From positions 3,043,001 to 3,107,000 of the forward strand of contig JAGUCH010000008.1 in NCBI GenBank assembly GCA_019096065.1: a stretch of 64,000 bases of DNA. The letters run 5' to 3'. Shown piece after piece: positions 1 through 15,500 of this stretch. How positions within the stretch are numbered: position 1 is the stretch's first letter; every line of letters begins with the position of its first letter. The notes under the pieces were generated by a model, which saw only the letters and a list, made by a program, of their open reading frames with translations, was not told where the DNA came from and searched no databases. A program made the translations under genes and the position numbers. This stretch comes from Paracyclopina nana. Its lineage: Eukaryota; Arthropoda; Copepoda; Cyclopoida; Cyclopettidae.

Positions 1-3000
1 GCATGGTTAAAGCAATATGAGAACAACGCGAGCGCAAAAAATGCTGGGAAAAAAGTGGCATACGCGTATTATACCATAGAAAGCCCTGTATAACATACAG
101 TATAGTATATAGCTGTAGCATTATAATGGCTGCCTTCTCATTAATAAGGCTTAATTGCTGCTGTCACAAGTCAACGAAGCCACAGCGAGAAATTGACCTC
201 AAAAGGTCTCAACTTTCAGCATTTTGAAGAAACTATTACTCGATCATTTTTTGCCACTGGTTGTAGAAAGCTTGCAGCAAACTGGCAAGTTTCTCCGAGC
301 ACACGCACGATTTCTTTTGAATGTTTGCTTGCTTTGGCCAAAAAGGCGAAGGTCAGTAGAAGAGCAATCAAAGGCTCCATTGATGAAAAATCCAGGCAAG
401 GCAATTAAATTGCATTGTTCTCTCCCTCCTTTTTGTGCACCCAAATGATGCACATCGTGGAAGTGACTACAAACCTTTGCATTCACTCCTGTGTGCATAT
501 TCTATGGAGAATACATATGTTTGCGATTCGCTTAGAGTGGCCTTCAAAAGGAGCTGTTTAATTGAAGGGCTCCTCTCAATGAACTTTTTGCACAAGGCTA
601 ACTTGTACGGAAGGAAGCCCAACTATACGCCTTTTGTACTGGCAATTTGCATCGATGATGGCTGCTTTTTCTGCACAGGAAAATTCCTTTCACCATCACT
701 CGGAATTGGAGGGGAGCTGTGTAGCTTTTGTGGCGATTTCTACTGCCCTGCTGCATACTGAAGAGCTCTGTAATTATGAAGGGAGCGAGAGCAATTTTCG
801 AGTAAGTGGCGCCAGGTCAGCAGCTGCTGATTTGGATCAGAAAGTCCCAAGAGATCCTGCAATTGCAATTGATAAGAGGAAGGTTGCTGGTCAAAGCAGA
901 ATTGGCACCAAATCTATACATTTCCAGGGAGGGAGGAGACAATATACTACCATCATCTTCAAAGGCTTCTCCTTTCATCTAAATAGTCCTCTTATTCGCA
1001 ACATATTACACATAGAAGCAAGAGAGAGACAAAAAATAATGTTGGTGAAAAGTTGCTGCTGCAATCTGTTGTTCCTACTACAGAAGTAGACCAAATTTGA
1101 CCCTATTTTCTGTCAAAACTTTCAGCTGCTGCCAGCACACACAAAAGGGGGAACTAATAGAACTACTACAACAAGTTGAAGGAATGCGCGTCCAAACTGT
1201 TTTGAGGTAGTTTATTATTCAGAAAGGACGAACAAATTAGCAGCAGCAGCTAGTCAAACAATCCTTCACGAGTGGATACCTAAAACATGGATATTTCCTC
1301 CAGATTTCTGGTCTGAAATGGCCGATAGAAGGCAAGAGCATAAACGCGTTTTATGCTGCTCGTAAACACCGAAATCGTTGTCGTTACAAGGTTGCTCAAG
1401 TCGATGCTGATTTGCATATGCACGAAGATTTTGCTGAATGAAGCAGCAGAGTTGCTTTCACTTTTGACCAGCAGCTGCAGAATAAAGTTGTGAACCACCA
1501 GAGCACGTGCTCCACCAGTTTGGTTTGGTTTTGGCTTAGCTTGCATTGGTCTGGTGGTTTTTGTGATGAACCATTGATGATGATGGCTTATTCCACCAAT
1601 GCTAACCGAACGTGGTCACTGATTGCTTCCACATTTTCTCTGTTTTTCAGGTGAGTCTATCGAGGAGGAAAGCCTGTCACCACCCAAATTGGGAGAAAGG
1701 CCACCAAAGGAGGCCAAAAAAACTTCAATCCCTTTCACAAATAAATTGTTTGGGTTTGGCTATAGCTGCAGCTTTTGGGCTAATTAGAGAATTTCCACAA
1801 GATTTTACAGAGTTTTGTAAAAAGGGGAATTCCTTTGGGCGATGTTTGGCTATGGCAACGTCATTCCATTGAGTGGAATTGGGTCCAACGGTGGCTGTCA
1901 GAATGTGCTATGCCACCAAGCAGGAATTTTCTAGTGGAATCTAGGGCGTTGTTTGAAAAAAAAATTCACGTCAATTTCGGTAATGGCCGTCTTGGCCCGA
2001 AAAGTTGTGGGAAATCTTGATGATGAGACAAGAAGAGTCGGTCGTTGGTGAGGGGAGAGAAGAGAACAAGTTTGGGCTTACTTTTATGACTTTTACTTTT
2101 TATAGGTGAGTTTATCTAGGTTTTCTGGCTGCACATTTGGGGCGGAAATTTCAGGCCCCATTTATCATGAGTGAAGGCAATATAGCCGATGTCAGGCAGC
2201 ATTGCCTACCTAATGATGATACATTTGTCAAAATTCTGCGCTTAAATTGGCTTGGGACTCGTGTATATCAAGGTTGACACTCGACAAATGGCCGCGATCA
2301 GTCAAACTCATTTTGCACAATCCAAACGTCGAGCTTTTCCCAAGATACTAGTACGAAAAAGGGCGAAAATGGGTACATACAAAAGTGAAAAATCCCCAAC
2401 CAAGCCAAAAATTATTTTTGTTCTCATTAAAAATTGGAGGCTTTTTTTGGTTCGAAGAAAGCCTCCTCGTTAAACTGCAACAAAAGCTCTCTAATAATCT
2501 TTTGTTTTCCTACAATGTATCTCTGTTTAATCACCAATCAGAGATAATAGAGGGAAAAGCTTACTGGTAGGTCTACTAGTAAATCTACTCAATGAGGACA
2601 ACTAGCACGAGTTTCAAAAGCTTTGAAACGAACGCTGCTACTGGTTGCTTTTTTGCCCACCTTTCTTTAGCTGACTGCTATTATTGTTTGCAATTATCCA
2701 AGCATAAATGTTGTGTTGCAGGCCCTAGCTTATTTTTTGCTCGCAACATCTGCTGTCTTCCTTCCACTTTCCGAGGATGAAAATGTCGTCCTTCCAGCCA
2801 TAATGGCTGAGAGTGGAGCTACGACAAATCTTCATTTTTCTCTCTTCTTTGGACACTGTGGATAATGATGGATTAGACTATTTATGGCGGCCCAGAAAAA
2901 GGCACCAGATTTCCTGCAATGAATGGACCAAAAATGGCCAACTGCAAATGTAGTTGCAATGTGACTAATTTTTGCGTTTAATTTCCCCAAGTGCTTTTCC

Positions 3001-6000
3001 TAGGCCTTTTGGTACCGGCAGCAGGAGCCAGCACCAAGCTTGTTGTTATGACACTTTTCTTTTTTATGTCTTTTCTTTTACTGTTTTGGCTCTTCTTTGA
3101 GACCGAGAAAAAAAGGCTTTTTGTCAGTGAAAAAATTCACAGACCATTTTTTCATAGCAGCAACAACTAAAACAACAAGGCAGCCTTCGAAAGTTTCTAC
3201 ATACTTGGTAATTACGAGGAAGTCTTCTCTTATAGAACGTTTCTGTATGCGTTTCGCGAAATAAAGTAAGCGGAATACAGTGTACAGGTTGCCCCTCGGA
3301 AAACGCTACTACAGTGAGGCCAAGCCGCGCTAAACATTGTTTACATTTAGTGCGGTTTCCGTGAGCCGGACAGTAAAACTAGCAAACTTTAGAGCATGAT
3401 GCGTTACTTTGTAGTTACACTATAATTCCATCTCATGTAACCTTGTGTAGCACACACACATTGTGAGATTCAATTAGGAACTTTTAAAAGTGAGCTTTAT
3501 AAATAGAGGGGATCTTTTTTTCATAATCTAGGGCACGACGTAGTTGTAATATTGTAATTGAAAAGCACTCACGCGACATCACGAGGCAACTGCTTTAATT
3601 CAAGTCTTTAATTAACAACAAACTAGCATACTAGTATGCAGAATGCTATGCTAGAATTGGCAGGTGAAAGCGAGCAGAATGTACTAGTAATGCATGCGTA
3701 CAGATCTTTTGGCACAGTTTTTCCGCGTGCACTGGCAAAATAAAAGTAGGCCAACTTCGATTCAGCTGTCCTTTCCCATGGAAATGATGATGTTTGGCAT
3801 CTCAGAAACTGAAAGCTCAGCATATTACCAGCGTACTGACATTAGAGCAAAATGGTGAAGAGCACGCGACATCATCATGGTTCAATAGTTTACTACCACA
3901 GCTCAGTACAGAGTGCAGAAGTTGCTGTAATAGCTGGTATTTCCCCATTCATATGGAAATGTTAGCTTCTTATCAAAGTACCACAGAGCTGCTCCTCGTC
4001 TCCAGCAGCAAATCGTATATTTTTCAGTGAGAAAAAGGAGAAAAGTCGGCCATGACATCAATTTCACACATAATAAAACACACGCAGTTCAGTCGATTAC
4101 AAAAACTTTGCGTCTCATCCCTGGGGATTTTACGGGCCAGGAACTTTTTCAAAACTCGCGTATTCGTTTCACCTAGCAAAATGCATAATCACAAGTTTCA
4201 GACTTGCTTTCTAATTTTCCAATAGGCGAAGAAATAATCTTCTTAAAAATGTCTACAGACCAGTTGAAATTAGCATTTTTCTCAGACAGAGGAGAGCTCA
4301 TTTCATGGTGGTTATGGTGCTAAAAAGCCCCTCACCCCTTGCTGTATTCACGCAAAAATGGTCTTTAAAGCATAATCCTCTGCGGGGTTATTTATAGAGG
4401 TTGCATCCTGTAGTGGATATGGCTTTCTCTGTGTATGCGACCTCACCTCGTCGATCATGGGTACGTGTCAACCCCCTTTTTGTGATGTTGATCTTCATTG
4501 TCTAGCTCGATACATACACAGCTCAGCATGAAACAAACCACCGCGAAAACATCATCACAACAATAATGCTGCCAACGTGTTCTGACTTCAGAGCAGAGCT
4601 CACAGCTGGTCTGCTGCTACTGGGGAATTACCATGTAGACTTGCTCGTGTGTCTAATTCCTTTTTAGATTTTATCACCATTTATTTATGGCCATGCTTTT
4701 AGCTACTTTGCGAGAAGTTTGAGCTGGCTACAAACCCCCACCACTCGTATTCTTTTACACCAAACCAACTACTACTGAATATTTTGAACTTGATACTATC
4801 TTTTCGAGAAAGTTTTTAAAAGCTCCATAAAGCTGGAATCACCAGGCTTAAAAAAGGAAGAGCTGCTGCATAAAAAACTGATTTTTTTGGGTGTTTCTAT
4901 TGGAGCTGAACAACAACTGCCAGGTCATGTTTCGAGTGTTCTTTTCTCGGAGCCACAGAAAATGATGAATGATCCAATAGAAATCGATACAAATTCCGCA
5001 TAGAGGCACACACAAAACATAAGCCTTGAAAAGCATTGAGGCATGCACTGCCCACATAACGGGAGCAAAACTTGGACATGCTTTTTCTATGTAAGGCATT
5101 TTTTTCTTACCCACAGTGCAGCTAGTAGTAGTGGTGACCACTCGCAGAAATACAATTCCACAGCAGCAGAAACGTCATCATCATATAAACCAAATCAAAT
5201 GTGGCGGAACTAATGCGAAAGTTACACAAACGTCTTTTCAGAATGTTTGTTATTGTTCGAGAGCCAATTTTTGTGCGCTCAGAAAGAATGTAAAGTGGCT
5301 GCTGATAAGATCAAAATTGAATCATCTTCTTCTGCTATAAAGCACTTTATGCAAATATGGTAATTGAATCAGCGCATACACGACGTTGTTTTATAATCTT
5401 GTTTCAAACCCTTACACGGCAAAAAGCGAGTACTCGAGAGTTTTATGGATTTGCTAGCGAGGCGGGAATTACAAGATTTTTTACGGCCATATGCATCTTT
5501 TTTTTTCGAATTTGCTGCTCACAAATTTGACTCTCTCCCCCCCCCCCCCAAAAAAAAAAAAAAAAGATTAACATTTATGCGTTGCATGCGGCTTTAAAAG
5601 GGCCATTTAAATCTGACTTTCACCCTGCTTTCACTTCTAAATCCATTCCCATTGTTTACGTCAGCAATTTCAGTTGCAGCTCTCAATATCCGAAAATCGA
5701 GATATGTCTTGAGATACGCGAATATGGCGGAAATTACCAGACAAATTGAAGTAATTTGAGTTTTGGTGGAAAATTAGATTTCCTGAGCCTCCATGAATAA
5801 TTTCCGGAAAAAGTGCATTGCGAAACGTGAGGTAGCAAATTTCTGCATCATGCAAGATTGTAATAATAAAAGATGCGTGTGCATGGTTCTCATCTGCTCG
5901 GTGATGATAATCATCATCATCATCATAGCACCAGCACCTCTTGTGGTGCCAGTATCAAACATATGCATACTATACTAGTAATAGAGTGATGCAAGGATTA

Positions 6001-9000
6001 TTATAAAGGAAGAAAGTCCTTCAAACTTCATTTGAAAAAATACAGTAAGGAAGACCATGGTGCATTCCTGGCCAATATCACAGAAACTGCATCGCGCGGC
6101 TCGTAACAAAAAGAAGCAATTCCCTTTGATCTCCAATAATGTCGTAATTGTCAATTTTCCGAGTGCGCTCAATATTGCACGAGGCCTGCTCTTTTTTGCT
6201 TTTTTTCGAAAGGCAGAAAACTGCAGAATGTGATTTTTAGAAGGCACACTTTTCTATCTGCAAACCTTTTAGGTCGATTAGCTTCAGCAACTTTCCACTA
6301 TAGTATAGGCGCGGTTGTTGCAAGAATAGAGCTCTGATGAAGTAGCCATTTTTTCCGTGAGCAAAGCAAATGATTTCCTAGCTTGTACCAGTGAAAGCGG
6401 CCGCATAACTTTGCTAATTTCATTTCCACGCTCAAGTGGAGCTAATTGGATTCTCAGTTAATGAATCAAATGAACCGTGATTGGAGAAACCTAGCCTGCA
6501 GCTGCAGAAATTAATCAAAAAACTCGAAAATGGAGCCAAAGTTTGCCTTTGCCTTTGTGCATTTTCCATGAGTAAAAGCTTTTTTATTTTACGTTCTCAA
6601 CATAAAATTGCTGGTGGCTCAGCTAGAGAAACGATCTCTCTGGCCTTGAATGGTGGGAACCAAAGATGTCCAACTAGAGAAAAAATTCGCCATGAGATTT
6701 GCTACCTTTTTTTAAAAAAAACCCGCCAGAATTCGTATTATAGAAAGTGTGAGTTTGCAACATGTTGCGAGCTCGCAATCTGGAGATGCAACCAGTTTTC
6801 AATTTTCAGACATCAAAAGGCAAGCAGTCAACTTTACATTTATATGAAAAATCTCCGGTTTCATGAGTTGGGTGTGCCAGCTGCTTTTTGAGGCTTTTAG
6901 TGTGCTTTAAAAATTACTTTCGAGGGAATGATGGCGTTGCACTTGGAGGCATAAGTGACAAGGCTTAATTTCCCAGGTATTTTGTTCATTGTAGCAGAAT
7001 TGACAAAAATTTCTTGCGTGGATGCGCTCATCAGTTATAAGCGAGAATGAACAGTTTTCCCTTGGGCCTCATGTTGACACAAACAAGAGACAACAACACG
7101 GGAGCATTCTTCCCTTTTTTCTCGAGTTGCAGCATTATGAAGAGAAATGTTGCCACAACACGTGAGCAAATCACATAAAGCGTAGAATTGGGCAAAATGC
7201 TAGGCTTGCCATCAGAGAGCATCTCAATACATATTGCATGATTACTGCAAGCTACAATAATATTGTTTCGGCAATGCTCAGGAAAAGAGTTGCAATCAAT
7301 CAGGCCGTTTTGCCAGGAGAAAATCAATCATGCCAAAGGCTTAGCTCTTTTTTCCAAGTAAACTTGACTAGATTTGTCAGTTGCTATTGCATTTTGCCAT
7401 TTCCTCAACCGGATTGCCATTCAGGCTCGCGAGTGCATTTACATCGCATAAAAAGTGGCTAGCAGTAGCTCCTTGAGGAAAATTTAGCAGGGAACTTTTT
7501 GCAACGAAACTAGCAAGTTTTTTGGTCGAAAAACAGTCGCAAATCCATTTGAGAGCATGGGAATGGTGGAAATGACACTTTGTGCAAATCTGTTTTCGCA
7601 TGGCGCGCCTCCCAAAGAATAAACCCAAACTGTAGCAAGGAGAATTTACCGGTCCGGTTGGCCATATCATGGTGTTTATGGTGTCGCATAATCCTTCTCG
7701 ATATCGCATGATTGCAGACACTATCGTTGCGGTATGGTGGACACTGGCAAAAATTGCGAAAAAAATCGCTATCTTCATAATGTCAGAAGAAAATCTGAAA
7801 TTGTGAGCGCTTCCAAGCTGCAACTAGAAAAACTTTCTTGACTCAACACGCAGCAGTAATTTATCTCTACAATAAAGAGAAAATATTCATATTGTGTGTA
7901 AAAGCGCCACATTCATGCCCTTTTGGAATTTAAAACCGCGTATCTGGTAACAGTGGCTTTTCTGGTAAACTGAGTGGCGCGGCACGGCCGTACGCGGCAG
8001 CAGCAGCAGCTGACAATATTCGAAATTTCGCAAGATTAAAACGAGTTCAAAATAAGAAATCAGCTGACTGCAAGGTCAAAGAAGCTAAGGAGGGAAACGA
8101 CCGCGACGGTTCTATAGAAATTGTGAGTAGTTAACGACAAACCAACTTTTTGCCACCGCAACTCGTGCCTCGTTTAGTCCCACTGTGAGAGCAGAGCACA
8201 ATCTATTTCGGCGAGAAACGGCCATTAAAGGCCATAGGGATAACAAGGCCTTTTTTGCGGCAGTAAATCTTATTTTGCTATCAACCCACAGCATGCTCAA
8301 AAATTATGATTATGGTTGTTTTCGGCAAAGCCCCACGTGGTAAATTACCACTTTGCAAGAATGTTCTATATATATTTAGCAAATAGATTTCGACGATTTA
8401 TTTCGATGGTAGCCCATTTCTCATTGTGTTTGAACTTAGGGAGGAGACCTTAGCTACATATATTTCTTTTGCTTTGAATGGAATCCAGACGTTCTATTTG
8501 CTTGCCTACTCTATAAAAACTTTGTACGATTTCAAACTTTGTTAGCCTAGGGAAAACCGATCGACACAGGCCTTTTTTCCACTATTGCAGATATTGTAGA
8601 AATTACCACACTGAGGCAATTGTTTCACCTTGGTAAGAGTTTGAGGTAAACCTTCATACCCTTCAATTTGTGTAGGCAGTCCACGGCTGGCTACCTTCCA
8701 TTAGCATTATGAGCCACGTGCAAAAAACATGCAGCCTTTCAAGCCACAGCAAGGCCTTGCTTTTCTTTAAAATGGCCCTTTTAAGATGTGAGCGACTCGA
8801 TACTTTTAGCCATGGTTAATTTGGACTGTTGACTGTGCAGGGCTCGCATATTTGTAAGTCGTTTTTGCAGGAGAGGGCGAGATTATTCATTTTCTTGACA
8901 TTTGTGCCATGACATGTCATGTCGGCTGTCAGCTTAAAATTTTTTGGAGAATTTCTATTTTTCGAACGGGGGCATGAATAATACACGCTCCAGCTTCTGT

Positions 9001-9502
9001 TGGCTTTACCACATTTTAAGCTGTTGGCATTAAAATGGAAGCCATGAAAGTGACTTCATTGAGAGAGACAGAGAGAGCTAGTCTAGATTTCATTTTGCAT
9101 TTCCAAGCCACCTCCCCGTCGTCTTGCTTGGCCTTTTGATGCCAAGCAAGTTTAATTTACATGATGTCTGCTCACTTTATGTTTCATTTCCTGGAAGATT
9201 CAGTCCATCAAGTCAAAAAGGAGGGCAATAAAGCGTGATTTCCCTGCGGAGCCCAACTTAAGAAGTAGCATGCGCTTTCACTTTACAATTTTATGCCCGC
9301 GCAGGTTGTACTTTGTATTATTATGAAAGAAGACACTCACGCGGGGAAAAAGTTGGTTTTTGCAGCATTTTCTGGGAAGGAGACAGACTGACCTGTCTCC
9401 AGGGAGTGAGTGGGAGTGAAAGAAGACTTTTGGGACAACTTGTTTTTCTCTTGAGTGAAAATTGATTGGTGTCTAACTTTTTCTTTTCTTTGTGTTTTCC
9501 AG
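1..9502. other. Gene-poor stretch upstream of the Klingon-like exons
   Basis: I see no exon here that I can support. Open frames are short, overlap on both strands, and show no recognisable domain or clean splice-site pair. The first recognised exon of the next gene starts in phase 1 at 9503, so at least one upstream exon (start codon and signal peptide) must exist. It may lie here as a short exon I cannot identify, or left of the window. Part of the stretch may therefore be a large 5' intron. Apart from one homopolymer tract I see no organised repeats. Confidence 0.5.
5537..5565. repeat. Poly-C/poly-A homopolymer junction
   Basis: About 13 C residues run directly into about 16 A residues. 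This is low complexity and prone to sequencing and assembly length error. No function is inferred. Confidence 0.9.
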
Positions 9503-12500
9503 GCGATTTCGAGCACCAAAGGCACCAGCCGGAGCCTCAAATTTTGAGCCATGACCAGATTTTCCGGGCTCAAGTGGGCGAAGCAATCGTTTTGCCCTGC
9601 AAAGTGGCCAACTTGGCCACCTTCGTCCTCATGTGGAAGCAGCAAAAGAGGGTCCTCACCGCTGGCACTCTGGTGGTGCGAAAGGACTTGCGGATGAAGC
9701 TGAGGGATGATTTTTCGCTCGAGTTGACCAACTTGAGGCCAGATGACCAGGGCACTTACACTTGTGAGATTGACGTCATGGGCAAGCCCATCTCGATTCA
9801 GCACAAGGTAATATTAGTAAGCTAAATGGAACAACACAAGTTGCTTGTTGCTGCTGCTGAAAACTTTGAGGCCTATAGCCAAGAACTTATTCAATTTGAA
9901 AAGTTTCTGCTAAAAGCATCAAAAGTCATTTGAGTCAAGTGGTTTTTTGGCCGCCACCGCAGCACCAGGCAAAACAACTTTTTTGTCAGCCTGTCTCAAG
10001 GCTTAAAATCCCACGTCTCTCGCAGGTCGAGGTTATGGTCCCACCAGCCATTCAGGCCATGCCAAGGGAGGGCAAGGTGATGACCCGCAAGGGCCAAGAT
10101 GTGACCCTTCGCTGCTCTGGCAAGGGCAATCCCAATCCCAGGATCACCTGGTCGAAGAAAGTAAGAAGCATTGGCATTAAAAAAGCATGAAGTGTAGTAG
10201 CACATTCAAGCCCTCAGCTCACATGTTTGAATGGGCGTTGATTTTTTTGTACTCTGTAGCAACCTTTGCTCCTACTTTGCAGTCTGGTCTGCTCCCATCC
10301 GAGCACAAGACCCAAGAGGGCCTCTCGCTCGAATTGCGAGATGTCGGTCGACAAGATGCTGGCACCTACGTTTGCACGGCAAATAATGGGGTCGGACAAG
10401 AAGCGAGCGCGGAAATCCAAGTGGAAATCAAGTGTAAGTGCAATGCATCCGACTTCATGTAGCAAATGACCTTCAAGGCTGCTTGAAACTTTCTTTTTTT
10501 TCTACTTGCTAAGCAGGCACCAACTTTCTTTCTGTTGCCTGGAAACGTTTGTCAAGGGACTTTTTCTTTTGTAGTTGCTCTCTTTTTTGCATACTACGTT
10601 GTCAGTACACACAAGTGCTGACTCATGATAATTCAGACTTGTTAAATGCTCGAGTATACCAGCTGGTATATCACGTTATTGTTATGGGTAAAGCGAGTGG
10701 GACATTTAGCTCGTTTTTTAATGACACACCACTTGTTCTCGGGGAAAGCAGTTAACGATGAGCTTTGCGAGAAAGTTTAACTAATTGCCATAATACTTTG
10801 AGGCTGTTAAAAGGACCATATCCGTTTAAAACTGCCTACGAGAACGTACTATTAGTGCAGAGCTTTCTAATCTCACCTCTTCTTGCTACAGTACTTTGAA
10901 GAAACGAGGTCAATCACTGTTTACAAATTTTGCCTAGATTGATGGATGCTTTTTTCGCATTTTTCCCTCGCAATAAATCTTTTCGGTGCGTAAAAAAAGT
11001 AGCCAAACAATGAAGAAAATAAAGCAGCTACGGCACCGCTATATGCTCGTCGTAGCATGGCGTGCAGTTTTCTTTATGGATGTTTATTTCCGTTTTGTTA
11101 GCTTTTTTGCGGCTTTTTTCTAATAACGACAACAACAACAACGGTTATGGCCTAATTTTGAACAGCACCACAACCAGTCTTTGCTGCGAAGGTTTTGTTG
11201 TAATAATCATAATCAGGGAAAGAGAAAAATGACCTCAAAAGCGAGCATAATTTTCTTTAGCCTAGTGCATTTCTCGCCTAGGCATAAGCTTTGAGGAGCA
11301 TAATTTCGCTGCAAAAAGTGCATTTTCCATGGTAAACGCCACTTTTTCAATCCTTCTGCTGCATGGCTGGCAGTCATTTGAGAGATGGCACTTCTGCTAT
11401 CTTTTGCACACACTTTTTTACTCCGAAGCTTTCGTAATATTAGGCATGTTTTTCCTTACATTCAACCACCGCCTTTTCATTTTCATAAATGGATTTCCTA
11501 ACCTAATTCTGTCACGGCTTTCGCCTTTCCGCTACTCGCGAAGAATCCATTCAATTACGCAACTTTTGAAGCCAAAACAAAAAATTGCAAAAATCGGCAG
11601 GAGATGCAGAAAATTAAGGTTTAGCAGCTTTATTTATTAGCCTCTGCCATTTATCGTGCACGCGCATAAAAGGACAAAGGAAAGTCCATTAATTTTGAAA
11701 TAATAGCAGATCGCGAGCCAGCTTTCTTTTGTGAGATTAATAAAGATTTCCTAGTAGCACTGACTACTGCGACAAAAGCATTATTTGAGATTAAGCGATA
11801 TGTCATCCTGCGGAGCCTGACACGCGAAATAAAGGGCTCCCCTGCATATAGTAGCAACCTATAATAATTGTAAATAATTCGTACGGCAGTCAATTACACA
11901 CGATAAATCTATCGACTAATAACACATATATAGTCCCAAAGTAAGTGCTGAAGAAAAAAGGCTATCGGAATTCGATCCTGATATCCAATCTGAAAAGTAC
12001 GATTTCTATTGGAAGAAGAAACCCATCTCGCACTTTTTTCGCCAAACTAAACGATTTTAAGAACAGTCTCCATGGATGATAGTCAATTTAGTTTGGCCTT
12101 GACCTTTTTAAAAACTGCAGTTGCACACACCCTTCTTAATTGGCATGATGACGCACTTGGTGTAGCACACTCTTCTATTTCAGCGCATTTCAGCAGAAAA
12201 TGAGCTCCATTATTCATATTTCCAGTTGCATATTTTTAGAACGTCGTTACTGCATTCATGGTCTTGCATGAAGTCGTACCTCTGAATAATTGATCCACTT
12301 GAAGTTGTGGCACAAAAGAAAAAGAGCAAAAGAGCAAAAAAGCAAAGTCTCTCTTATGTAGTAGTTTATTGTGCTAGTTTGAGCAGTCTTCGATCATGAT
12401 AAATCCGGAAGAAGAGCAGCCCAAAGATTTGCCTGATTCCGCACTTTTTCCCAGTCTATTTTCCAACCTTTTCAAAGCTGGCAAGATCGATTTCAATTTG

Positions 12501-15500
12501 ACGTGAAGGGTATATTGGATTTACTGGATCTATACCATATCCACATGGGGCGTCCTTCATGGTGCTCTTTGGGGCCTATTGTTTTTCGCATAAAGCACTG
12601 GGGGACAGCAGCAGTACAATTGGCCTTCAAAAGGCCGGGAAATCAAGTTATGGCCCAGCTTGCGAAATTCTCCTGCCAAAAAGGGCACTTTTCGTCAAAT
12701 GTTTGGTCCAGTGTGCATGGCGTTGTTACAAGAGTGACACTTAGAGGAAGACAGAGAGTAGCTAAAGAAAATGCCTCTCTCTTCTTCCTATGAGCTAAAC
12801 TTCACGCTCAAAATTCAGCTCACGCAAACCAATTTCTCCTTTTCAAGCTTTCACACCACTTTTTCGCAGCTGCCAGCTTGCCAAGAGAAATGACAATACT
12901 GTTATGGTGAATAATCCGCTCATCTAGGTCAGGATTTTGATTTTGATATCCTACGCGAGCGCCGCCGGATTTATTCATAATCTGGGCCGGGAAATGGAAA
13001 AGCTCAAAACGAAAAAGCTTGAATACACAATGAAGCCTAGGCCTTCATCTGGAAAAATATGGGACGTCGCACGCTGATGTAAAAAAATCGAATCGGGGGT
13101 AAAATTACAAGATAAGGAGATAAATAGGATTTTACCTTTGAAGTAACAAGAGCTTTCTTTTACGTTCAATAGATCACGTAGTTGCGTAACTCAGCAATTT
13201 CCACTAATTATTCTTTTGTTGAGAGAGCTCTTCAGCTCGTGAATGGGCAATTGCTGTTAGTCAAAATTAAGGCCCTGAGCCTGTACTTTTGGCCTGCAAA
13301 AGAAGATCTGAATTTTATTCCTTTCACGGCCTCCGCGAAAATAGGCAGTTCAGTTTCTGCAGCCCATTCTTGGAACCAGAGAGAGAAGTTCTGCTATTCT
13401 TTCTTCTAAGTCCTCTCAATTGGAAAATTGCCCAATCTTCTTACGCACAAAAGTTCCACTTGAGATTACCGACGTGGGGTTGTTCTAGCCGACTGAAATT
13501 ATCATTATTATAATCCCTGTCTCTTTTGCCTTGCAGATCCGCCGGAAATCGAGATTGAGCAAAACTGGTACAAAAGGGACGGCGAGGACGTCGAGGTCGA
13601 GCTCATATGTGTCGTGCATGCCAATCCAGACGCTGAGGTATACTTAACTTTTTCCTCCTTAAAGTTGACTTCTTCATTAGTGTAGCAAAAACTTGGGTTT
13701 CAACTTTGAAACGAGCTGCTTCGGCGGTAGCAGAAGGACTCCTAAAAGGCCTCTTTCAATAATTCAGAGCTTTTATTTCTTGAAATGCTGGCTTTCCTGT
13801 CCGCCATTTGGAGAGGAGACCTCTTTTGCGATTGTCCACCGTTTATAGCAGTTGCTTGGAGTTGTGATCGCAGGAGAGAAACGTCAAAAACAAATGTCAC
13901 ATGTTCGCTCTATTGCAATATCTACAAAATAGTACAAGGCTCCTTTTCCCCCTGAATATATACATACACGTGGCTAGAGGCCTTTTCCCCCTCTGCTGCT
14001 ATGTCATCTTTCAGTTGAATTTTCGCAGCAAAAATTGTCTCTTTCAAAAGCAGGGTGAAAGGTGTTTGATATGATGCAGTGCTCGCATTCTTTTGATTGA
14101 TTATTTTTGCCTCGCAGACAGGGGAAAACCTCTTGGTGCTGCTGCAGTATTTAGGCGTTGAAGCGGATTTTCTCCCTTTGTTGAATAATGAATGATGCCT
14201 AAGAGCGACCGAAAACTGACGTAGCCTCGCAGTTAGTTGGGCCTTCATTCGAGACCTTCAAAGTTAGCCGTTGCTTGTTTAAAAAATAAGTAGAAGAAAC
14301 ATGTGGGAGTAAAAATTCATGCCTACTTCAAGTCGACTTGATCTCTCTCATGAGAGCTGTTGCCAAAAAAGTGCATTTCCTCGTTTGACTTGCGAATTTT
14401 ATAGCCCGTTTTGCAGTTCTGCAAACTGCCCTGCTCGCGAAGAGTTGATTAATTGTCACGTGCTTTTAATTAAACCTTCATTAGACATGTCAACCTTGAG
14501 TTATTTTGTGCCAAATCACTCAGGAGTCGAGTTGTTTTTGCTCACATGCCAATAATAATTGAGTGACATTCTTTGAATTTTTCATGGTTGCACTCATAAA
14601 GAGTACATATAAGAAAGGAACTGTTTTTTTTGAAAAAAACAGCTCGAGGCCTTGGCTGGATATGAGAACATCGGGTGCCATTATTTTCCACTACTGTTTT
14701 TTGACCTACACTTTTATGTCTATTGTTGATAAACGTGTATTTTCTTAGATACTGTACTGACATTTTATAGAGTACTGGTATTGATACTGACGTTAAATCA
14801 TCTACATTATTAGAGCTACATAATTTTTACTGACATTTCTTCCACTACTGGCCATTACATTAATTTGCCTACTTGTGCAGTTTTTTGAACTACACATTTT
14901 GGACCATCTTTCTATTACCTACACTTTTTTTACAAACATAATTTGCCCAGGATTGCTTTTACTCACTGATTTTTCACTACACTTCTTTATCTACACAATT
15001 TGAACATGGCTTTTTTGATATACACATTTTGGAAAAACTTTTTTTTTCTCTACAGGTGTTTGAATTGGCATAAAAGCTAACTTTATTTTTGGATTGAATT
15101 CATCTTTCAAAAGAAGGTTCATACCAATTTTCATCCGGATTGCTGAAAGTGAGGCAAATCAGTTAAGCAAGGGAGAAAAATCAGCCACCTCCTTAGAGAC
15201 CTCCGATCCGGATGAAAATTGGCATGAAGATTCTTCAATACGCTCTTATGAATCCCTCCAAATTTGGTTCCAATCGGCTCAATACTTACTGAGTTATGAG
15301 CTTCCAAAGTGCCTTGCTTTGCTTACCGCCTGCCTTACTGAGTTTTATGAGAACAAGCTTATATTTGATAAAGTTCTGGAAATATATTTTATGTAAAAAA
15401 AGCAATTAAACAGTAGTATTTTTGAAGGGAAAAGTCTTTACCATCAGGAATAAATTGCAATCACAAATTTCAATTGGCTACTGCAGTCAGAGTAGCTCAA

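Noticed and set aside
15094-15396. 100-codon frame in intron 4 of the adhesion gene
   Set aside because: It lies at the centre of a foldback, overlaps an internal palindrome and shows no domain.
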